NCBI RefSeq assembly: GCF_011751075.1
Contig: NZ_JAALLN010000002.1
Coordinates: 452,709-516,708, forward strand
Source: Flavobacterium poyangense
Lineage (GTDB): Bacteria > Bacteroidota > Bacteroidia > Flavobacteriales > Flavobacteriaceae
Direction: 5' to 3'
Length of the DNA: 64,000 nt
Below are positions 58,779 through 64,000 of this stretch, one piece after another; the first letter of the stretch is position 1; each line of letters opens with the position of its first letter. A program made the translations under genes and the position numbers. Below the pieces are notes generated by a model, which did not search any database, was not told the origin of the DNA, and saw only the letters and a program-made list of their open reading frames with translations.

Positions 58779-59393
58779 TTATTTCATTTTAAAAGTGTAG
58801 CTAACACCAATCTGGAAAACCTGATTTAAGATCGCATCATCATAACGGTAGTTATCATTGTTGTCATAGTCAAAGTTATCATAACCGTAGATATCAACTA
58901 TACCTTGTTTTATTCTGGCTTCAAAAGTTAGTCCGTTTGGTAGTGTGTATCCTACTCCTCCAACGATAGAAAGATCAAGGTCAATAGGATCAAAACCATA
59001 TTTTTCGAAATTATCGCTTGTTTTGAAATCTGCAGAAGGACCGGCTAAGATATGAAAACCACCTCCGTTAAAATGAAATTTGGCAACAGCACCAAGCGAA
59101 AGATAATTTAGTTCGTATTTGACAGGTGTTCCTAATGGGTTTTGATAGGTGAAATAACGGCCTTCAGAACCTTGTCTGGAGTATGTTAGTTCCGGCTGAA
59201 GAGTAAAAAATTTATTGAATTTTATGGCTACCAATCCACCGACATAGAAATCAGATTTTAAGCTTGAATCGCTAATATTAGTCAATGTGGCAAGATTTAA
59301 ACCGCCACGAAGTCCCGGACTAACTTTTACCTGTGCTTGTGATGTGATGGCTGTGATAAATAACAATAGGGCGATAATCGTAATTTTTTTCAT
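58779..59393 (-). CDS. PorT-family outer-membrane beta-barrel protein, tandem copy 3
   Basis: The 204-residue protein has a signal peptide (MKKITIIALLLFITAITSQAQ), then VKVSPGLRGGLNLATLTNIS and FTLQPELTYSRQGSEGRYFT, and ends VFQIGVSYTFKMK. It is the first transcribed of the three copies. Asp/Asn/Tyr-rich loops (NFDYDNNDNYRYDDA) near the C-terminus differ strongly from the others, which suggests the extracellular or periplasmic loops are diverging. It is separated from the preceding lipoprotein gene by 5 bp. Confidence 0.8.
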   Translation of the reverse strand: MKKITIIALLLFITAITSQAQVKVSPGLRGGLNLATLTNISDSSLKSDFYVGGLVAIKFNKFFTLQPELTYSRQGSEGRYFTYQNPLGTPVKYELNYLSLGAVAKFHFNGGGFHILAGPSADFKTSDNFEKYGFDPIDLDLSIVGGVGYTLPNGLTFEARIKQGIVDIYGYDNFDYDNNDNYRYDDAILNQVFQIGVSYTFKMK

Positions 59394-59398
59394 TTTTT

Positions 59399-60034
59399 TT
59401 ATTCTGATTTAAAGTAATTTAACTCGATTTTTAATTTAATATTCTGATGAATAATCTGAATTTTTTCAGCAAAAATATTGTTTTCTGAACTAAATGTCAG
59501 TGTTATTTTTTCTTTTGTTTTAGAGGCGTGGATGACTTTCTCCAGTTTTTGGTCCTTTTTAGACAGAAACAAATAATTAAATCGTTTTCCATCTGCCGAT
59601 TTGTAAATATTATCTGATTCGTTTTCAAATTGCTCCTGAATCAGATATTCTTTTTTGAGTAGTAATCTGAAATCGTCTCTCAAAGTATTGATCAGGATTT
59701 TACGGTCTAATTCTGAAACAATAGAATTGACTTTAAAATCGGTTTCAGAAATTTCGAAATCCAATAGTTTGTTGCCAAATTCTGTTGTAAAAACAACGCG
59801 ATGTGTCGTATCGTTTATTTTTTTGGCAATAAAAATTCCGCTAAGTTCATTTCCATAAACCGTGATATTGGTTTTGTAAACGTAATCTGTTTTTGAGTCT
59901 GAAAAATAGGGAGCCTGATAAGACGTCTTGTCTGATTTTTTAGGAGTATAATTTTTTGTGACCGAACCACAAGAAATTAAAACAATCGCCAGTAAGCAAT
60001 TAATTAGTAAAAATTGAATCGTCGATTTTTGCAT
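59399..60034 (-). CDS. Predicted lipoprotein of unknown function in the pigment-type cluster
   Basis: A 211-residue protein with a lipoprotein signal peptide (VLISC, Cys22) and a beta-rich remainder containing TNITVYGNELSGIFIAKKIN and THRVVFTTEFGNKLLDFEIS. The alternating strand pattern recalls LolA/LolB-like lipid-binding folds, which would fit its overlap with the LolA-like gene (35 bp), although no diagnostic motif is present. It probably sits in the outer or inner membrane facing the periplasm. A role as acceptor partner of the LolA-like carrier is inference. Confidence 0.72.
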   Translation of the reverse strand: MQKSTIQFLLINCLLAIVLISCGSVTKNYTPKKSDKTSYQAPYFSDSKTDYVYKTNITVYGNELSGIFIAKKINDTTHRVVFTTEFGNKLLDFEISETDFKVNSIVSELDRKILINTLRDDFRLLLKKEYLIQEQFENESDNIYKSADGKRFNYLFLSKKDQKLEKVIHASKTKEKITLTFSSENNIFAEKIQIIHQNIKLKIELNYFKSE

Positions 60035-60632
60035 TGATCACTTTATTTTTAAGTACAATTCGGGTATAATCTTCAGAGGATTCCAGTAGTTTAACCTGTA
60101 CAACTGTTGCTTCTTCCTTGTCAAAAGTAAGTTCGATTTGTTTGATGTATTTTTTTAGTGTGGCATCTTTCGGAATAAATTTCGCGATGTTTTGTCCTTT
60201 TGATTTGAAATAAGAAATAGCAAATTCTTTATCATCAAACATATTCCCGCTCACACTTCCGATAATTAATTTATTGATACGGCCAAAAATTTTGCTGTTT
60301 CCAATGTCTACGGCACTTTTCTTTCCTTCGTCGTTGATCAGAATTTTTCCGTTTTTAAAAACAATACTGTAATTGTATGGTTTTTTGTATTGCCATTGTA
60401 ATAAAGCAGGTTCTTTAAAACTCATTTTTCCCGACGTTTCAATGTCTTTCGATAAAAAATCGAGGTGTTTGTATTGAACAAAATCCGTAGTTAATGTTTT
60501 GATTTTTTTTGAGACCACATTTACATCTTGTTTGAAAGAAACGATTTCGGAGTCCGTCATTTTTTGTTCCTGGGCAAAGGCAGTGTTGCAAATGTTTAAC
60601 AGTAAAAGGAAAAGATATAGTTTAGCTTTCAT
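60000..60632 (-). CDS. LolA-like outer-membrane lipoprotein carrier protein
   Basis: The 210-residue protein has a signal peptide (MKAKLYLFLLLLNICNTAFAQ) and a LolA-like fold: VSKKIKTLTTDFVQYKHLDF, SGKMSFKEPALLQWQYKKPY with the conserved hydrophobic face, and NYSIVFKNGKILINDEGKK. LolA-type proteins carry lipoproteins or lipids through the periplasm. LolA homologues are regular members of aryl-polyene and flexirubin clusters, so it probably carries the hydrophobic pigment. It overlaps the lipoprotein gene by 35 bp and the deacetylase gene by 11 bp, so all are co-transcribed. Confidence 0.82.
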   Translation of the reverse strand: MKAKLYLFLLLLNICNTAFAQEQKMTDSEIVSFKQDVNVVSKKIKTLTTDFVQYKHLDFLSKDIETSGKMSFKEPALLQWQYKKPYNYSIVFKNGKILINDEGKKSAVDIGNSKIFGRINKLIIGSVSGNMFDDKEFAISYFKSKGQNIAKFIPKDATLKKYIKQIELTFDKEEATVVQVKLLESSEDYTRIVLKNKVINAKIDDSIFTN

Positions 60633-61398
60633 ATGCTTTAAGATTCAGAAGTTCTTCCGTTGAAATTACGGTATATTTATTTTGTTGCAGAAATTGCAAA
60701 AACTGTTCCAATACTAAAACAGAGTGAGGTGCGGTATCGTGCAAAAGTACAATTCCGCCGGGAGAAACACGTTTTATAATTCGATTGTAAATAAGTTCGC
60801 GGTTTTTTGTACCACCATCGAGCGAGCGAATATTCCAGCCAATCACTTTGTGCCCGGTTGTTTGGAGTGCTCTTCGAATGGAGGGAGTGGTGACACCATA
60901 AGGAGGTCTGAAAAAGTTTATTTTTTCGGATGTGAATTTTTCCAGCAATGCATCCGTTTTTTGAATCTCTTCTCTTATTTTTTTTGCATTATAAAAATCA
61001 AAAAAAGGAGAATGACCATAAGAATGATTTCCAACCAAATGCCCGTCGGTTATAATTTGTTGCAGAATTTCAGGATGGGTTTCGATGTTTTTTCCAATGC
61101 AGAAGAAAGTTGCTTTTACATTGTGTTTTTTTAGAAGCGCTAAAATTTCTAATGTGTAAGGACTTGGTCCGTCATCAAAAGTAAGCGCAATTTTTTTAGC
61201 GGTTTCCAGCGGATTATTACAATATGCTTTTACATGATAGTCAGAAGAAATTCGGAAAGAACAAACAGCATTAATTCCTAACCAAATTAAAAGAATCGCC
61301 AAAAACCACCAGAAACTAACTGCTGTATAAAGATTCAAAAGAACCAGTAAAAGCAAGAGTGTGATAAAGAAAAACGAGATGTTTTTATGCGTTATCAT
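60622..61398 (-). CDS. Polysaccharide deacetylase-like (NodB/CE4) membrane protein
   Basis: The 258-residue protein has one or two N-terminal hydrophobic segments (about residues 8-46) and a NodB/CE4 domain. The motifs are ALTFDDGPSPYTLEIL (metal-binding Asp pair), HLVGNHSYGHSPFF (His-x3-His), FFRPPYG and IVLLHDTAPHSVLVL. This family removes N- or O-acyl groups from glycans. In this gene block the target may be a sugar attached by the GT2 enzyme, or a pigment-linked acyl group; that is inference. The gene overlaps its neighbours by 11 and 4 bp. Confidence 0.88.
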   Translation of the reverse strand: MITHKNISFFFITLLLLLVLLNLYTAVSFWWFLAILLIWLGINAVCSFRISSDYHVKAYCNNPLETAKKIALTFDDGPSPYTLEILALLKKHNVKATFFCIGKNIETHPEILQQIITDGHLVGNHSYGHSPFFDFYNAKKIREEIQKTDALLEKFTSEKINFFRPPYGVTTPSIRRALQTTGHKVIGWNIRSLDGGTKNRELIYNRIIKRVSPGGIVLLHDTAPHSVLVLEQFLQFLQQNKYTVISTEELLNLKAYES

Positions 61399-62459
61399 TT
61401 TGAAAGTAACGTAAAACTATGGTTTTTTCCGCTTAGTTGATTGTACAATAAAATTGTATTGTAAGCTGATTTTTCGACTGAATTTACTTTTATAATTTCC
61501 GGTGCCTCCTGTGTTTTTAAAACTTTTGATGCCATCCACAAACCAAATGCCGAAGCCGTATCATATTCGCCGGACAAATGTTTGTAATACAACTGTGGCG
61601 TATTTGCGAAAGCATTTTCGGCCAGTGTTTTATAATAAGAGTCAAATTTGATATCACCGTTAAAACCTAAAACAACAGCATCAATATCTGAAATTTCCAG
61701 ATGATTGGATTGTAGAAAAGCAGTAATTTCAGTTTCAATTTCATTTTCTGCGATGGTGTTTTTAATTTCAACATCGAGAATTTCGGCATAAGTGTTGTCT
61801 TTTTTTTCATTTTCCAGAACAAAAAAACAAGCTCCTTCACCGTGTACCGCGCCGGATGTCGTTGGGTTTAAAAGCGTATAAGGTTCGTTGCCCTCTTGTT
61901 TAACTCGCCCCGCTAGTTTGAAAAGCGACATGGTATAATCGCCATTTTCATCAACACCACCGGTTAAAATCGAATTGGCTTCATTTTCTTCCAACTGCAT
62001 TTTGGCATCCAAAAGAGCAGATTCAAAAGAAACAGCTCCATTTACATATGTAAAATTGTAGCCTTTGCATTGTATCGTTAAAGCAATCTGAGCGCCAACG
62101 GTATTATGGGTAGATTGAATAAAAGAAGTTGGGGTTAGAAACTCTTCGTTATTATCGAGAATGTTTTTTAAGAATTTTTCAGAATCCTCGATACAGCCTA
62201 ATCCTGTTCCGGTAATAATAGCATCGACATTTTCAACCTGTGCATCTTTCATTGCCAGAGTCGAAGCTACAATTCCGTTTTTGACCCCTTTTGCCATTCT
62301 TCGGGCAGCAGCGGGAGAAATAAAGTCTTTGTAAACAGGGGCAACAACGGTAAGAACAGTATCATTCTGATTGTACACCGCCTCTTCTAAAAAAACAGTA
62401 TCAAATGTTTTTTGAGTCGAAATACAACTTATTCCATTTATATATGTTCTTTTTTTCAT
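61395..62459 (-). CDS. Ketosynthase-like chain-length factor lacking the catalytic triad
   Basis: About 354 residues of the thiolase/ketosynthase fold. The active-site Cys position reads FTYVNGAVSFESALLD (no Cys), the HGT motif of active enzymes is replaced by VLGFNGDIKFD, and the GHxxGA motif by HLSGEYDTASAFG. The triad is therefore absent. This pattern fits the chain-length-factor partner of a KS heterodimer, as in type II polyketide and aryl-polyene systems. The ATG at 62459 overlaps the stop of the intact ketosynthase gene in an ATGA, which supports a heterodimer; a longer ORF to 62489 is rejected on these grounds. Confidence 0.85.
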   Translation of the reverse strand: MKKRTYINGISCISTQKTFDTVFLEEAVYNQNDTVLTVVAPVYKDFISPAAARRMAKGVKNGIVASTLAMKDAQVENVDAIITGTGLGCIEDSEKFLKNILDNNEEFLTPTSFIQSTHNTVGAQIALTIQCKGYNFTYVNGAVSFESALLDAKMQLEENEANSILTGGVDENGDYTMSLFKLAGRVKQEGNEPYTLLNPTTSGAVHGEGACFFVLENEKKDNTYAEILDVEIKNTIAENEIETEITAFLQSNHLEISDIDAVVLGFNGDIKFDSYYKTLAENAFANTPQLYYKHLSGEYDTASAFGLWMASKVLKTQEAPEIIKVNSVEKSAYNTILLYNQLSGKNHSFTLLSK

Positions 62460-63658
62460 TTGTTTTTTGAAAATATAAGAGTAGAACAATTTCCTCCAAA
62501 ACCAAAAGAATTAGATAAAACGTGCTCTATATTTTTATTTTTTAACGCGGTATGTGGTTTCAGATCAAACTCTTCCATTGGCGTTTCAAAATTCAGATTC
62601 GGATAAACCACATCATTTTGAATGGCCAGAACACTATAAACTGCTTCGATAGCCGCTGCGGCTGCCAAAGTGTGTCCGGTGAAAGGTTTTGTTGAACTAA
62701 AATCAGGTACATTTTCGTTTTCGTAAATGCGAAGTATAGCTCTTCCTTCCGACAAATCATTGTTTGGGGTTGCGGTTCCGTGTACGTTGATGTAATCTAT
62801 TTCAGAAGGATTCAGCCCCGAAACTTCAAATGCTTTTTTCATTGCCAGATAAGCACCATCTCCATTTTCTGAAGAAGCAGTCTGGTGAAAAGCATCATTG
62901 GCATTGCCATAACCGGAAACCCGGGCCAGGATTTTTTTGTTTTGTTTTGCTACAATTTCGTCTGATTCCAATACCAAATAGGCGGCAGCTTCCCCTAGAT
63001 TTAATCCTTTGCGATTGTTGTCAAAAGGTTTGTTGTAATCGTCGGATAGGATCATCAAGGTCTTAAATCCGTTGATGGTGAATTTGGCCAAAGCATCAGA
63101 TCCACCAACGATAACACGATCGAGTTTGCCGCTTTTAATCAGTCTTGCACCCAGCATAATTGAGTTTGCGGCCGAAGAACAGGCAGTGCTTATGGTGGTT
63201 ACCATTCCTTTTAAACCTAATTCTTCTGCTATTTTATCGGCTACATCACCACCATCATGACAGCTAATGTATTTTACCAGTTCGGGTTTTTCGAAATAAT
63301 CGTAATAATGCTTCTCCGTCATGTCCATTCCGCCAACGCTTGTAGCCGAGATAAGTCCCGTTCTGAATTCGTTGATCGATGTAATTCCGGCATTTTCAAC
63401 AGCTTGTTTGGCAGCAAAAGTACCAATCATAGCAGTTCTTGAAAAGTTATTATCGGCAGGGAGATTTAACGCATCAATCAATTCCGAATTGGTTTTCTTG
63501 ATTTCTCCTACCTTATTAATCTCGGCATGAACGGTTGTAATATGCTCGACACGGGTAATGGCAGATTTTTGATTTACTAATGAATTGAAATTTTCCTCAA
63601 CTGAATTTCCAATCGAAGAGATAATTCCCATTCCTGTTATTGCAACACCTTTACTCAT
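62456..63658 (-). CDS. Beta-ketoacyl-ACP synthase (FabF-like), catalytically intact
   Basis: The 400-residue ketosynthase has all three catalytic residues: Cys160 in TISTACSSAANSI, His293 in NVHGTATPNNDLSEG and His329 in KPFTGHTLAAAAAIEAV. It performs decarboxylative Claisen condensation of malonyl-ACP with an acyl chain. Its neighbours, an ACP 50 bp upstream and a triad-less partner overlapping by 4 bp, fit a type II polyene synthase. The length is near that of FabF. Housekeeping FabF is less likely because of the partner and cluster. Confidence 0.9.
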   Translation of the reverse strand: MSKGVAITGMGIISSIGNSVEENFNSLVNQKSAITRVEHITTVHAEINKVGEIKKTNSELIDALNLPADNNFSRTAMIGTFAAKQAVENAGITSINEFRTGLISATSVGGMDMTEKHYYDYFEKPELVKYISCHDGGDVADKIAEELGLKGMVTTISTACSSAANSIMLGARLIKSGKLDRVIVGGSDALAKFTINGFKTLMILSDDYNKPFDNNRKGLNLGEAAAYLVLESDEIVAKQNKKILARVSGYGNANDAFHQTASSENGDGAYLAMKKAFEVSGLNPSEIDYINVHGTATPNNDLSEGRAILRIYENENVPDFSSTKPFTGHTLAAAAAIEAVYSVLAIQNDVVYPNLNFETPMEEFDLKPHTALKNKNIEHVLSNSFGFGGNCSTLIFSKNK

Positions 63659-63708
63659 TAATTGGAGCGTTTAGATTTTTGATTTCAGATTCAAATTCGA
63701 ACGTCAAA

Positions 63709-63966
63709 TTATTTTGTTCGGTTTGCCTGAATGTAAGCAGCCATAGTTTCGATAGATTGAAAAATAGATTTCCCTTCTTTTGGATCCACTAATTTAATAC
63801 CGTAGTCTTTGTCTAAAATCACGATTAATTCAAGAGCGTCAATCGAGTCTAATCCTAAACCGTCTCCAAACAAAGGATCGTTGTCTGCAATATCTTCAAC
63901 TGCGATATCCTCAAGGTTTAAAGTAGTAATGATTTTATTTTTTAATTCTGCTTTTAGTGCTTCCAT
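63709..63966 (-). CDS. Acyl carrier protein
   Basis: The 85-residue protein has the phosphopantetheine attachment site in GLGLDSIDALELIVILDKDYG, with Ser41 in the Asp-Ser-Ile motif. It is a four-helix ACP, longer than typical fatty-acid ACP by several residues, and the motif reads DSIDALEL, as in ACPs of polyene and aryl-polyene clusters rather than DSLD of AcpP. It carries the growing chain. It is the first gene of the block visible here; its promoter is not identified and other cluster genes probably continue beyond 64000. Confidence 0.88.
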   Translation of the reverse strand: MEALKAELKNKIITTLNLEDIAVEDIADNDPLFGDGLGLDSIDALELIVILDKDYGIKLVDPKEGKSIFQSIETMAAYIQANRTK

Positions 63967-64000
63967 AATTATTTATTGTATAAGGTATTGATCGTTTCGT

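Noticed and set aside
62456..63966. Ketosynthase and ACP as housekeeping fatty-acid synthesis genes
   Set aside because: The triad-less KS partner, LolA-like carrier, MMPL-acyltransferase and DSIDALEL-type ACP point to a dedicated secondary cluster.

Overview
The window comes from a low-GC member of the Bacteroidota, most probably a Flavobacterium close to F. johnsoniae. Evidence: AT-rich sequence, Bacteroidota-type -7 boxes (TAnnTTTG) in front of many genes, A-rich instead of Shine-Dalgarno leaders, frequent TTG starts, a SprE/PorW-type gliding and type IX secretion lipoprotein, an ATP synthase operon without atpD/atpC, and a flexirubin/aryl-polyene-type gene cluster. No rRNA, tRNA, CRISPR array, transposase or phage structural module was recognised.

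Layout. 1-2302: end of a GH3-family gene and a large protein of unknown function. 2312-14083: surface polysaccharide (O-antigen/capsule-like) locus with a chain-length-type protein, Wzx flippase, two Wzy/WaaL-type membrane proteins, four glycosyltransferases, a secreted coiled-coil tail-fibre-like protein and a UDP-glucuronate decarboxylase. 14084-15304: two tandem ORF6N-domain genes with a remarkable set of palindromes. 15314-25279: CapK-like ligase, purD, small membrane proteins, upp, a DUF4254 protein, a family-9 glycosyltransferase, a PaaE-like reductase and an ABC exporter pair. 25368-34344: sprE, bactofilin, atpZ and the atpBEFHAG operon. 34894-43824: GNAT acetyltransferase, a second flippase, dut, sugar nucleotidyltransferase, TPR protein, DUF4292 lipoprotein, EnvC-like protein, rbfA and a LolC/E-like permease. 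44163-46828: MATE transporter and dusB.

47094-63966: one long minus-strand block of 16 tightly packed genes that looks like the distal part of a flexirubin/aryl-polyene cluster. It encodes an ACP, an intact ketosynthase, a ketosynthase-like partner with no catalytic triad, a HotDog dehydratase, a LolA-like carrier, lipoproteins, three tandem outer-membrane barrels, a GT2-DUF2062 protein, a giant RND exporter-acyltransferase fusion, a CrtI-like FAD enzyme, a C45-type acyltransferase and an AMP-ligase-like protein. Together these suggest synthesis of an acyl chain on ACP, its transfer and modification, and export to the outer membrane. The cluster continues past the right edge.

The most unusual signal is in the ORF6N pair. 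Near-perfect 29-35 bp palindromes with the core GGTCRCAAWTTGYGACC lie at the same codons of both paralogues and twice more in the downstream gap. Their arms differ between copies in a compensatory way, so symmetry is kept while the encoded residues change. Several other MITE-like inverted-repeat elements occupy intergenic regions.
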